A stretch of DNA of 64,000 nt from Paenibacillus amylolyticus. Lineage in GTDB: Bacteria > Bacillota > Bacilli > Paenibacillales > Paenibacillaceae. The notes below the pieces were generated by a model. The model saw only the letters and a list, made by a program, of their open reading frames with translations. It was not told the DNA's origin and ran no database searches. The stretch spans positions 248,001-312,000 of the forward strand of contig NZ_RIAS01000005.1 of assembly GCF_003719335.1 (NCBI RefSeq), written 5' to 3'. Positions 1 through 8,519 of the stretch are shown here, one piece after another. Both the position numbers and the translations under genes were made by a program. Each line of letters starts with the position of its first letter. The stretch's first letter is position 1.

Positions 1-54
1 CAATCAGAAGAGTGGTACGAGATGAAAGATATCCCTGCTACTCGTGTAGAGTAA
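1..54 (+). CDS. C-terminal end of an unidentified protein (partial)
   Basis: Only the last 17 codons and a TAA stop lie inside the window; the peptide ends in DIPATRVE. A hairpin followed by a T run begins 53 nt after the stop, which fits the end of a transcription unit. The fragment is too short to assign to a family. Confidence 0.55.
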   Translation, partial: QSEEWYEMKDIPATRVE

Positions 55-107
55 AAAGAGGACGAATCCGAGCAGTATGTTGCTGTGAATTCTTTTGTGT
101 AAGGTGA

Positions 108-141
108 GGTCAGCCAGACATGTTCTGGTTGACCCTTTTTT
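108..141 (+). terminator. Intrinsic terminator of the first, truncated gene
   Basis: An 11-bp stem (GGTCAGCCAGA paired with TCTGGTTGACC, one G-U pair) is followed closely by six T residues. It separates the truncated gene from the adenine deaminase unit. Confidence 0.8.
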
Positions 142-257
142 GTGTATGCTATGAAGAGAAACTTGCTAACAATAGTGACATGCGCAGACATATCTTAGTT
201 GTTATTGATAAATAAGGTGAATCTCCTTGTGCATGTATTCAATAGATGTAATTTTTC

Positions 258-286
258 TTTACACATGAAGCGCAGACTCATATAAT
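258..286 (+). promoter_or_regulatory. Sigma-A promoter of adenine deaminase
   Basis: TTTACA at 258-263, a 17-nt spacer and a perfect TATAAT at 281-286. Transcription would start near 293 and give a leader of roughly 120 nt. This is one of the best promoter matches in the window. Confidence 0.75.
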
Positions 287-411
287 CGTAACAATCTATT
301 TTTTGGAGCGTTGCATGATGATGGGGGAAAAATTCATTGTATGAGTAATCCATACTCTAATTTTGGGAGCAGGCAACGGAACAGGGAATCTAATGAAGGA
401 GGCAGGTAACA

Positions 412-2244
412 TTGAAAAAAACAGGATTTGAGCGGCCGCTGATGGCCGATTGCGTACCGGATCTGGTCGCTACAGCCCGAGGAGATATGAAGGCAAGTTT
501 GGTGATTCGAGGCGGCACTTTGGTGAATGTGATCTCGGGGGAAATTCTGCCGGACATGTCTGTCGCTGTGCAAGGTGCACGAATTGCGTATGTGGGCAGA
601 GATGTAAGCCATACGATCGGAGAGCATACCCGCATTATTGAGGCAAATGGAAAGTATATTGCTCCGGGACTGTTAGACGGTCATTGTCATATTGAGAGCA
701 CACAGATGAAAGTATCCGAGTTCGCAAGAGCAGTACTGCCTTCGGGAACGACTGGCGGCTTCTTTGATCCACATGAAATTTCCAATGTGCTTGGGCTTAA
801 AGGATTGCGGCTTATGCTCGATGAAGCACGTACCACACCAATGGCGGCTTATATGCAAGTAGCATCATGTGTACCTTCCACTCACCCAGGGCTGGAGACT
901 ACAGGAGCTTATATTGGGCCGGAAGAGGTAGCAGAGGCACTATCATGGGGACCGGACATGATCGGCCTGGGTGAAGTGATGAACTTCCCGGGAGTGGTGT
1001 ATGGGGATGAAACGATGATCGGGGAGATTCAGGCGACTCTGCGCGCCGGCAAAGTGGCAGATGGACATTTCACTTGGGCCTCGGATGACTGGCGTCTGCC
1101 TGCTTATGCGGCGAGCGGTGTGACAGGAGATCATGAGTGTGTTACGAAAGAAGATGTGGTGGAGCGCTTGCGGCTTGGGATGTATGCGAAGATGCGCCAG
1201 GGTTCTGCATGGCATGATGTTGCCGAGACGATTAAAGCATGTACGGAGCTTGGACTCGATACCCGGCGAATGATGCTGGTGACCGATGATCGCAGCTCGG
1301 AATCATTGCTGAAAGAGGGCCACATGGACTTTGTCGTTCGACTGGCCATTTCCCAAGGGGTGAAGCCTGTAACAGCATTCCAGATGGCTACGATTAATAC
1401 GGCAGAACGTTTTGGTGTGGCGCGTGATATCGGAGCGGTGATTCCGGGTAACATTGCCGATATTATTTTGTTAGACGGACGCCTTGCGGATGTACGTGTA
1501 GGCACAACGATTGCTGCCGGGCAAGTCGTAGCAGAGAACGGTAAAATGACCGCCGTGTGGGACACGTTCACTTATCCAGAGGAAGCGCTAAACACAGTGA
1601 AGCTGGAAGCGAATATTCAGCCACAGGATCTGGAACTGTCTGCACCCATTGTGGATGGGACGATAGGCGCACGCATTATCCATGTGACGGAGAATCATGT
1701 GGAAACGAAGGAGAAGCATGTACAAGTGAATGTGCAAGCTGGCAAGGTGGTTCTGCCTGCCGCAGGTGAGGTATGCAAAATCGCTGTGCTGGAACGCCAT
1801 AAACAAACGGGAAATCGCGCAGTGGCACTGGTCGGCGGGATCGGATTCAATTCGCCAGCCGCCATAGCCATGACGGTAGCCCACGATAGTCATAATCTGC
1901 TGATCATCGGGAACGATGATACACTTATGGCAGAGGCCGGCAATCGTGTCATCCGTATGCAGGGCGGTGTAGCTGTTGTAACACATGCAGGTGTAACGGA
2001 ATTTCCTCTTCGGATCGCCGGGCTGATGTCGGTAGAACCCTTCGAAGTGGTAGCGGAACAATCAGCAGCCGTCAGCGAAGCACTGCAATCGGCAGGATGT
2101 ACGTTGAACAATGCGTTTATGACCTTATCGCTGCTGGCGCTGGTCGTTATTCCTGAACTGCGCTTGTCTGACATCGGGCTGGTGCGCATCTCTGCAGACG
2201 GAATTGAACGGGTCTCTCTGTTTGATGAACCAAATGCGGATTAA
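412..2244 (+). CDS. Adenine deaminase (Ade/AdeC family)
   Basis: Predicted to hydrolyse adenine to hypoxanthine and ammonia in purine salvage, in the cytoplasm. The 610-residue product is slightly longer than B. subtilis AdeC. It carries the amidohydrolase metal motif HCHIES near residue 85, then DPHE, a DGH motif, DHECV and VTDD, followed by the C-terminal domain typical of the family (AHDSHNL). The start is TTG, set by AAGGAGG at 396-402 with a 9-nt gap. The motif after DGH reads FTWAS where I recall a proline/glycine-rich loop in AdeC, so substrate preference is less certain than family. The gene is a single unit with its own promoter and terminator. Confidence 0.85.
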   Translation: MKKTGFERPLMADCVPDLVATARGDMKASLVIRGGTLVNVISGEILPDMSVAVQGARIAYVGRDVSHTIGEHTRIIEANGKYIAPGLLDGHCHIESTQMKVSEFARAVLPSGTTGGFFDPHEISNVLGLKGLRLMLDEARTTPMAAYMQVASCVPSTHPGLETTGAYIGPEEVAEALSWGPDMIGLGEVMNFPGVVYGDETMIGEIQATLRAGKVADGHFTWASDDWRLPAYAASGVTGDHECVTKEDVVERLRLGMYAKMRQGSAWHDVAETIKACTELGLDTRRMMLVTDDRSSESLLKEGHMDFVVRLAISQGVKPVTAFQMATINTAERFGVARDIGAVIPGNIADIILLDGRLADVRVGTTIAAGQVVAENGKMTAVWDTFTYPEEALNTVKLEANIQPQDLELSAPIVDGTIGARIIHVTENHVETKEKHVQVNVQAGKVVLPAAGEVCKIAVLERHKQTGNRAVALVGGIGFNSPAAIAMTVAHDSHNLLIIGNDDTLMAEAGNRVIRMQGGVAVVTHAGVTEFPLRIAGLMSVEPFEVVAEQSAAVSEALQSAGCTLNNAFMTLSLLALVVIPELRLSDIGLVRISADGIERVSLFDEPNAD

Positions 2245-2308
2245 GCAGGTGAATTACAGAATGAAAGAATATAGATGAATGAATATCAAATGATCATTGC
2301 AAGCCACG

Positions 2309-2328
2309 CCGCCTTCGGGCGGTTTTTT
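2309..2328 (+). terminator. Terminator of adenine deaminase
   Basis: CCGCC, a TTCG tetraloop and GGCGG, followed directly by six T residues; a classic intrinsic terminator 65 nt after the stop. Confidence 0.88.
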
Positions 2329-2645
2329 GTTTTGGAAAAGAAAACGCTTCCTAGGTCTACAGAATCGAAGTGTTAAAAGAAAATATAGACTGAAGTCGTA
2401 ACTTGGATTTTGATTTTTACATATAATATTAAATTTTGTGACTTTTGGACTATATATTCAGAACTATGAATTCCCGAAATAAGTTATATGATTCTTTCGT
2501 CGTGAGTCTTAAAGGTGATGTTGCGTATAAAAGCAGTTTGAATTCATCGTACTTCCATAATAGTGCAAAAATTGATTCATAAACGACATCCTTTCACCCG
2601 GATTTATACGTAAGAGCTGCCATAACTTCAAGGGAGTGTACAAAT
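2329..2645. other. AT-rich spacer before the lipoprotein gene
   Basis: About 300 nt of AT-rich DNA. I see a GGGAG ribosome site just before the lipoprotein start but no convincing -35/-10 pair and no supported reading frame. Confidence 0.5.
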
Positions 2646-3575
2646 ATGAAAACCAAAAAAGAACTTCGTTTTATTCTGCTGATGAGTTGTCTAGTACTGT
2701 GTTTAAGTACAGCCTGTTCTACACGAGTGGATGCGGTAGGTTCGGTAGAACCGGTGGACAGTTATGCCACAATACATGGGAAGCTGGATCGGCCCGTGCG
2801 GGGGACGTGGGTATGGGATACGACTCAAATCCGAAATAATGCGCAGGGTATTTTAAGTTTTGCTAAGGATAACAACATTAATACGATCTATCTGCAGATG
2901 AACCGGGATATTAAAATTCCTGAATATAAGAACTTTATCCGGCTTGCACGGGCTCAAAATATCGCTGTGGATATCATGGACGGACGTTCCGCTTGGGGAC
3001 TATCCGAGAGTCGGGAAAAGATTGCTTCCTTTATGGACTGGATTGAAGCTTATCAAGCACAGGCACTGGCTAATGAGAAATTTGCAGGCATTCATCTGGA
3101 CATTGAACCTCATGTGCATCCCCAGTGGAAGATCAATCAAGCCAGCGTCATTACGCAGTGGCAGGGGAATGTGAATTATATTGTAGACCGTGCATCACGT
3201 ATGAAGATGCCTGTGGCCGCTGATCTGCCGTTTTGGCTGGACAATTACAAAATTCCGGGTTCAACGATGGCGGTAAGCAGCTGGATGATCCGCAAATTTG
3301 ATTCCATTACGATTATGGCTTATCGGGATACAGCTGCCGCCATCTACAATGTGGCAAAAGACGAACTTATCGATGCGGCTTCTGTAGGTAAGAAAATATC
3401 GATTGCGGTGGAAACGAAGCAAAGCAAGGAAGGTGACTTTATTACCTTTTATGAAGAGGGAGACGCCTACATGGAGGAACAGTTGAAGCTGGTAGAGAAA
3501 ATGGCGAGTGCTCACACTTCCTTTAATGGTTTTTCTGTACATGAGTATTCTTCCTGGAAGACGTTAAGAAAGTAG
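2646..3575 (+). CDS. Secreted lipoprotein with a glycosidase-like barrel
   Basis: A 309-residue protein with an N-terminal lipoprotein signal (hydrophobic core, then LSTAC with the lipidated Cys near residue 24), so it should be tethered to the outer face of the membrane. The rest reads like a TIM-barrel hydrolase: RGTWVWDT at the start, then strand-like segments and GIHLDIEPH near residue 160, which resembles the D-x-E catalytic strand of GH18-like enzymes, and ITIMAYRD further on. I do not recognise the exact family or substrate. The start ATG follows GGGAG. The gene appears to be a lone unit ending at a shared bidirectional terminator. Confidence 0.6.
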   Translation: MKTKKELRFILLMSCLVLCLSTACSTRVDAVGSVEPVDSYATIHGKLDRPVRGTWVWDTTQIRNNAQGILSFAKDNNINTIYLQMNRDIKIPEYKNFIRLARAQNIAVDIMDGRSAWGLSESREKIASFMDWIEAYQAQALANEKFAGIHLDIEPHVHPQWKINQASVITQWQGNVNYIVDRASRMKMPVAADLPFWLDNYKIPGSTMAVSSWMIRKFDSITIMAYRDTAAAIYNVAKDELIDAASVGKKISIAVETKQSKEGDFITFYEEGDAYMEEQLKLVEKMASAHTSFNGFSVHEYSSWKTLRK

Positions 3576-3662
3576 AGCAAGAAATGGCAAGCTTGTCTTG
3601 AGAGAATAGAAATTAGAAAGAAAGAATACTTAAAGAGAGCCATCAAAGAATAGGCTTAACGT

Positions 3663-3708
3663 AATAAAAAGGTGCTTGCAGCGTACTTTCTGTAGGTACC
3701 TTTTATTG
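3663..3708. terminator. Bidirectional terminator between convergent genes
   Basis: An inverted repeat (AATAAAAAGGTGC against GGTACCTTTTATT) lies between the lipoprotein gene and the convergent AraC gene. A on one flank and T on the other would let it work on both strands. Confidence 0.7.
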
Positions 3709-3791
3709 ATCTTTTTATGAAGCATCGGCATCATTCGATCCAAGAGATTTCTTGGTGTTAACGCTATCGTTCCGATTGTGATTTTCCTACA

Positions 3792-4727
3792 TTAAACGAT
3801 CTGAGTCTCTGTGAACGCAGCAGGCGCAAGTGTCACGTTTTTGGAAAACATTTTACGATACTGGGACGGGGTTGTGTTCTTATGCTTCTTAAAGGTGGTA
3901 ATGAAATAACTCAGATGTTCGAATCCAACATCCATAGCGATATCCACAATCTTATGATCCGTATTCTCAAGCTGTGCGCAGGCCTGCTGCACCCGATAAT
4001 AATTGATGTAATCGACAGGGCTCTTCTGCACCAACTGTTTGAAAAAACGACAGAAATGTCCCTCGCTCATATTGGCTTCACCCGCCAGGTCTCTCAGCTT
4101 CAGCGGTTCAGGATAACGCTTGTGAATGTAACTGAGCACTGATTTTAGACGCTCCATCTTATCCGCTGTTCCCCCGTTAACTGCACCTTTGGGCGGAAGT
4201 ACCTTTCGCTGTTCAAACATGCGAGCAAGCATGAGATAAAGATAGGCTTTTGTAGATATCTCACAAGTCTCTGTTCCGCTCGCGTGATCTGAGAAGATGC
4301 GCTTGAGGTAGGCCAGAACCTCTGAACCCCAGGCTTCATCAGCCGTGATGTGATAGGGGAGCTGTATACTTTTTCGCAAAATAGGTCCAATAAACTTCTC
4401 CTGCACCGCATCAAACGTATGACTACCGAGCAGATCCGAATGAAACACAATGGAAGAAAATATACAAGGCTCATCGCCTATCAGATATCCTGCATGAATC
4501 TCACCTCGATGAATAAAAACAGCCTCGCCCGCCTTAACCTCAACTCGGTTCATGTCAATTTGAAACACAGCAGCTCCTTGCGTCACCATCGTAAACTCCA
4601 TCTCATCGTGCCAATGGCAATCCAGAATGCTGTCCCCATTTAATTGTTGAATGTCTGGGTACACACTAACCGGGTACATAGCGTTGCCGTGAATCCGATC
4701 TTCCCGTAAATGTTCCCGTTCCATCAT
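3792..4727 (-). CDS. AraC-family regulator, cupin plus HTH
   Basis: A 311-residue regulator with an N-terminal cupin-like sugar-binding domain (HWHDEMEF near residue 38, then a beta-rich segment) and a C-terminal double helix-turn-helix around residues 205-300 (LKLRDLAGEANMSEGHFCRFFK, in full about 22 residues, and IVDIAMDVGFEHLSYFITTFK further on). Start is one of two adjacent ATG codons after AGGGAGG. It is divergent from the alpha-xylosidase gene with only 169 bp between them, so it probably controls that gene in response to a sugar. A cre-like site sits just upstream of its own start. Confidence 0.88.
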   Translation of the reverse strand: MMEREHLREDRIHGNAMYPVSVYPDIQQLNGDSILDCHWHDEMEFTMVTQGAAVFQIDMNRVEVKAGEAVFIHRGEIHAGYLIGDEPCIFSSIVFHSDLLGSHTFDAVQEKFIGPILRKSIQLPYHITADEAWGSEVLAYLKRIFSDHASGTETCEISTKAYLYLMLARMFEQRKVLPPKGAVNGGTADKMERLKSVLSYIHKRYPEPLKLRDLAGEANMSEGHFCRFFKQLVQKSPVDYINYYRVQQACAQLENTDHKIVDIAMDVGFEHLSYFITTFKKHKNTTPSQYRKMFSKNVTLAPAAFTETQIV

Positions 4728-4753
4728 GGAACCTCCCTATGCATATAAATAGA

Positions 4754-4768
4754 TGTAATCGTTTGCAA
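4754..4768. promoter_or_regulatory. Predicted cre (CcpA) site
   Basis: TGTAATCGTTTGCAA, read on the minus strand as TTGCAAACGATTACA, fits the cre consensus WTGNAANCGNWNNCW at every fixed position. It lies 27-41 bp upstream of the AraC start, inside the divergent control region shared with yicI. Confidence 0.6.
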
Positions 4769-4810
4769 TTTATTTTAGAAACTCACCCTAATCACGTTCA
4801 AAATATCAAA

Positions 4811-4870
4811 ATAATGATATAAACGATCAAAATACAAGAAGAAATTCGTCATTGATATCAATATCATTAT
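4811..4870. promoter_or_regulatory. Inverted repeats in the yicI control region
   Basis: ATAATGATAT at 4811-4820 is perfectly inverted at 4861-4870, and a 12-bp palindrome ATTGATATCAAT lies at 4851-4862. Their position just upstream of the yicI ribosome site suggests binding sites for the divergent AraC protein. The region is AT-rich, so some symmetry could arise by chance. Confidence 0.4.
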
Positions 4871-4896
4871 AGTATAACCGAAGGAGGTAATCCAAG

Positions 4897-7215
4897 ATGA
4901 AATTTACCGATGGCTACTGGCAGATCCGTGACGGATATCATGTTCAAAATCCGGCGGATATTCGAGATATTGTACAAAAGGGTGATTCCTTTACTGTATA
5001 TGCAGCAACCAAACGCATTGAGCGCAAAGGCGATACACTGAACGGAACGCTGCTCAAAGCAACCTACAGCTCCCCAATGCCTGATGTTATTCGTGTGCAA
5101 TTGAACCACCATAAGGGCAAAGTTAATCCAGGTCCCGAGTTTGCACTGAACACGCTGAATACCGATGTGCAAATTACCCGGGATGAGAACGGTGCAGAGC
5201 TGAAAAGCGGAAATCTTCGTGTAACCGTGAACAAAACAAAAGGCTGGGATATCGGCTTCCATTATAATGAAAAACGCCTGACTGGCAGCGGCTGGAGAGG
5301 TCCGGCGTACATTGAGTCAGCATCAGAAGGTACGTTCTTCCGGGAACAACTGGAGCTGGGCGTGGGCGAGTATGTCTATGGCCTTGGTGAACGCTTCACT
5401 CCGTTTGTGAAAAATGGTCAGGTCGTGGATATCTGGAATGAGGATGGCGGTACAAGCAGTGAGCAGGCCTACAAGAACATACCGTTTTATCTGTCGAACA
5501 AAGGGTACGGCGTATTCGTCAACCATCCTGAGAAGGTATCCTACGAAATCGCTTCCGAGAATGTATCGAAAGTGCAGTTCAGTGTGCAGGGTGAGACGCT
5601 CGAGTACTTCATTATCGGCGGTGCTAATCCGAAGGAGGTGCTGGATAACTACACCAAGCTCACAGGTAAACCGGCTCTTCCACCAGCATGGACATTTGGT
5701 CTGTGGCTGACGACTTCGTTTACTACAGATTATGATGAAGCGACCGTTAATCATTTTGTTGATGGCATGGCTGAGCGTGATCTGCCGCTTTCCGTGTTCC
5801 ACTTTGACTGCTTCTGGATGAAAGAATATCAATGGTGTGACTTTGAATGGGACAAAGATATGTTCCCTGATCCGGAAGGTATGTTGAGACGGTTGAAGGA
5901 TAAGGGACTCAAAATCTGTGCCTGGATCAACCCGTATATTGCCGAGAAATCCATTTTGTTCGATGAAGGCATGGAAAAAGGATATCTTGTCAAGACAGCC
6001 GATGGAAATGTATGGCAGTGGGATAAATGGCAAGCGGGCATGGGCCTTGTAGATTTCACCAACCCTGAGGCGACTGCATGGTACAAAGGCAAGCTGAAAG
6101 GTTTGATCGACCAAGGCGTGGACTGCTTCAAGACGGATTTCGGCGAAAGAATACCGACCGATGTTGTGTATTATGACGGTTCCGATCCGGTGAAAATGCA
6201 CAACTACTACACCTTCCTGTACAACAAAGCGGTATTTGATGTGCTTGAAGAAAACCTGGGTAAAAACGAAGCGGCTCTTTTTGCTCGTTCGGCAACCGTG
6301 GGTGGTCAACAATTCCCTGTACACTGGGGTGGCGATTGCTCGTCCAACTATTCGTCCATGGCAGAATCACTGCGCGGCGGATTGTCGCTCGGTCTTTCCG
6401 GGTTTGGCTTCTGGAGCCATGACATCAGCGGATTCGAAGCGACAGCCGAGCCGGATGTATATAAACGCTGGGTACAGTTCGGGTTACTTTCTTCACACAG
6501 CCGTCTGCATGGAAACGAATCGTATCGTGTGCCGTGGTTGTTCGATGAAGAGGCAGTCGATGTTGTGCGTGACTTTACGAAGCTGAAGCTCAGTCTGATG
6601 CCGTATCTGTTTAATTCTGCGGTAGAGTCCTCTGTACAGGGGTTGCCTATGATGCGGGCGATGGTGCTGGAGTATCCCGACGATCCGACATGTGCGACAC
6701 TTGACTTACAGTACATGTTTGGGGATTCTATCCTGGTTGCGCCAATCTTCAATAAAGAAGGTGACGTTCGTTATTACCTGCCAGAAGGAACATGGACCAA
6801 TTATCTGACAGGGGAAAAAGTTCAAGGTGAGCGCTGGATCAGTGAAAATCATGACTTCAAAACACTGCCAATGATGATCAAACCGAACAGTCTGATTGCG
6901 GTAGGTGCTGTGAATAACAAGCCGGATTATGATTTTGCGGACAACGTATCTTTGCATTTGTTTGAACTTGCCGACGGACAGACTACACAAGCGGTTGTTG
7001 TAAATCAAAGTGCTGAGCGTAAGTTGCAAGTGACCGTCACACGCAGCGGTTCGAAGCTGGAAGTTCGTGCCGAAGGTGCAGGCAAGCCATGGCAAATCGT
7101 GCTTCGGGGCATTGATTCCGTATCCAGCGTGGATGGCGGATCACAAGAAGCTGGCGAGCAAGGCATTATCGTAACGGCATCAGCAGGTGCAAGCAAGCTT
7201 ACAATCGAGCTGTAA
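4897..7215 (+). CDS. yicI: Alpha-xylosidase YicI, GH31
   Basis: Releases alpha-1,6-linked xylose from the non-reducing end of xyloglucan oligosaccharides (isoprimeverose units) in the cytoplasm. The 772-residue product matches E. coli YicI along its length, including SFTTDYDEATVN and HFDCFWMK, the nucleophile motif KTDFGERIP with D414 (E. coli D416) and the acid/base motif WGGDC with D480 (E. coli D482). No signal peptide. ATG follows AAGGAGG. It is divergent from an AraC gene that probably regulates it. It lies far from the GH74 and beta-galactosidase genes it would work with, which are 34-53 kb downstream. Confidence 0.95.
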   Translation: MKFTDGYWQIRDGYHVQNPADIRDIVQKGDSFTVYAATKRIERKGDTLNGTLLKATYSSPMPDVIRVQLNHHKGKVNPGPEFALNTLNTDVQITRDENGAELKSGNLRVTVNKTKGWDIGFHYNEKRLTGSGWRGPAYIESASEGTFFREQLELGVGEYVYGLGERFTPFVKNGQVVDIWNEDGGTSSEQAYKNIPFYLSNKGYGVFVNHPEKVSYEIASENVSKVQFSVQGETLEYFIIGGANPKEVLDNYTKLTGKPALPPAWTFGLWLTTSFTTDYDEATVNHFVDGMAERDLPLSVFHFDCFWMKEYQWCDFEWDKDMFPDPEGMLRRLKDKGLKICAWINPYIAEKSILFDEGMEKGYLVKTADGNVWQWDKWQAGMGLVDFTNPEATAWYKGKLKGLIDQGVDCFKTDFGERIPTDVVYYDGSDPVKMHNYYTFLYNKAVFDVLEENLGKNEAALFARSATVGGQQFPVHWGGDCSSNYSSMAESLRGGLSLGLSGFGFWSHDISGFEATAEPDVYKRWVQFGLLSSHSRLHGNESYRVPWLFDEEAVDVVRDFTKLKLSLMPYLFNSAVESSVQGLPMMRAMVLEYPDDPTCATLDLQYMFGDSILVAPIFNKEGDVRYYLPEGTWTNYLTGEKVQGERWISENHDFKTLPMMIKPNSLIAVGAVNNKPDYDFADNVSLHLFELADGQTTQAVVVNQSAERKLQVTVTRSGSKLEVRAEGAGKPWQIVLRGIDSVSSVDGGSQEAGEQGIIVTASAGASKLTIEL

Positions 7216-7238
7216 CATGTTAGAATAGACCATAAAGG

Positions 7239-7270
7239 GACGGTGCCTGGAGGCGCCGTCTGTTTGTTTA
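7239..7270 (+). terminator. Terminator of yicI
   Basis: A 9-bp stem (GACGGTGCC with GGCGCCGTC) and a TGGA loop, followed by TGTTTGTTT. An in-frame start at 7243 for the next gene would fall inside this hairpin, which argues against it. Confidence 0.8.
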
Positions 7271-7332
7271 TATATAAGGGATTAGAATATTGGATAGTAC
7301 TTTCGAGGAGAGAACGGAAAGAGGGGAACGAT

Positions 7333-8424
7333 GTGGCACACCAACCAAATCAACACCCAGATAAACAACAGCATCCAAATCAACACCAAGATCAAAAACT
7401 AAATTCGGGCTTACATAGCCCAATATCAGCGAAAGTGTTGCATGCTCTGGTGCATCGACATTTTGGAGATCACGTTGTCGTAAAACAGTTTGGACTGCTG
7501 CAAGGTGGTCTGTTTAATACGACGTATCGCATCCAACTGGAACATACGGCGATTACGGACGTCATTTTGCGCCTTGCACCGGAGGGTGTACAACCACTGC
7601 AACTGACAAACGAAAATGGTGGGGTGACAACCGAGTGTGATCCGTTATTTTCGTTTGAACGCAAAATGATGGCCGCGGAACCAACGATCTATGAGTATTA
7701 CCGCAAAGCAGGCATTCCCGCACCCGAAGTGTTGGCTTGTGATGACAGCGCTCAGGATGTTAGGCGAACTTATATGTTTATGGCATTTATCCCAAGCGTG
7801 CAACTCGATCATGCGTCTATCGAAGAGAAGGACAAAACTCATTTGTATACCCAATTAGGCATGTACACAGCCGCAATGCATCGGATCGAAGGGGCATCAT
7901 TCGGTTGGCCTCAGGCGGATGGTGCGATTCGCGGATCGGAACACTGGTCTGAGGTGTTGTTGGCAATAGCTGATGAAACAAGTAAAAAGGCGGCTCAAAT
8001 AGGGTTTATGCCTGGCGTAGGGGAAAAGATTATGGCAATTTTCAAGCAAAATAAAGCTCTTTTTGATCAAATCAAGCAACCTGTGCTTGTCCATAATGAT
8101 TTATGGGCAGCGAATGTGCTTGTGCACGGTGAACAAGGGGAAATGAGTATTGCTGCAGTTATTGATGGAGACCGCTCTATGTTCGCTGATCGGGAATATG
8201 AGGCCATCCTCAACACGGATTCTGTTGCGTTTCACGCAGGTTACGGTCGTCCCCTAGAATCATCACCAGCAGGGCATGCGCGCCGGCTAGCGTATCGTAT
8301 ATTGTCGTCTTATTTTAACGCCTACGTTCATCAGCATCAGGTAGACCAACCGGAAGATGGACGGATATTTGAGGAGCGTACGCTGGATTTGTTGGAAAAG
8401 TGGAAGATCGGACAATCCTGCTAA
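7333..8424 (+). CDS. APH-type phosphotransferase (kinase) family protein
   Basis: A 363-residue member of the aminoglycoside phosphotransferase/choline kinase fold. The Brenner-type motif VHNDLWAANVLV is followed by AVIDGDRSMFADREYE, which supplies the catalytic Asp and the metal-binding Asp. The N-terminal lobe has GGLFNTTYRIQL. The substrate is unknown and drug resistance should not be assumed. I chose GTG 7333 because AGAGGGG precedes it; the frame extends upstream into a terminator. The first 25 or so residues are rich in His, Gln and Asn, encoded by a 30-bp tandem repeat. Confidence 0.75.
   Translation: MAHQPNQHPDKQQHPNQHQDQKLNSGLHSPISAKVLHALVHRHFGDHVVVKQFGLLQGGLFNTTYRIQLEHTAITDVILRLAPEGVQPLQLTNENGGVTTECDPLFSFERKMMAAEPTIYEYYRKAGIPAPEVLACDDSAQDVRRTYMFMAFIPSVQLDHASIEEKDKTHLYTQLGMYTAAMHRIEGASFGWPQADGAIRGSEHWSEVLLAIADETSKKAAQIGFMPGVGEKIMAIFKQNKALFDQIKQPVLVHNDLWAANVLVHGEQGEMSIAAVIDGDRSMFADREYEAILNTDSVAFHAGYGRPLESSPAGHARRLAYRILSSYFNAYVHQHQVDQPEDGRIFEERTLDLLEKWKIGQSC
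7345..7404 (+). repeat. Tandem 30-bp repeat in a coding N-terminus
   Basis: Two diverged copies of a 30-bp unit beginning CCAAATCAACACC lie head to tail (7345-7374 and 7375-7404). They encode the His/Gln/Asn-rich start of the phosphotransferase. The unit length is a multiple of three, so the frame is kept. Confidence 0.7.
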
Positions 8425-8519
8425 CGAAACCTATCCATTTTGACATATGCTGAATAATCACCCCCAGATAAACCAACAATAATGCCGTTGTGTGTAGAAT
8501 CTGCGAAGGTGGTTAGGGT

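Larger units (their letters stand above)
55..411. other. Intergenic region upstream of adenine deaminase
   Basis: This stretch holds the upstream terminator and the promoter of the deaminase gene, listed separately. About 120 nt of leader lie between the predicted transcription start and the start codon. An 11-bp imperfect inverted repeat (276-286 with 336-346) spans the -10 box and the leader. No reading frame here is supported. Confidence 0.6.

Noticed and set aside
276-346. Purine-riboswitch-like motif upstream of adenine deaminase (CTCATATAATC and a closing inverted repeat)
   Set aside because: The conserved junction sequences of the purine aptamer (such as TCTACC) are absent, and TATAAT is better explained as the -10 box of a TTTACA-17-TATAAT promoter.
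5323-6324. Long minus-strand frame of 333 codons
   Set aside because: It lies wholly opposite yicI, which is securely identified; it has no ribosome site and no family resemblance.
7243-7332. Upstream start for the phosphotransferase
   Set aside because: The codon lies inside the yicI terminator hairpin and lacks a ribosome site; GTG 7333 has one.
7333-8424. Aminoglycoside resistance for the APH-type kinases
   Set aside because: The fold is shared by many metabolic kinases, and nothing in the neighbourhood points to antibiotic resistance.
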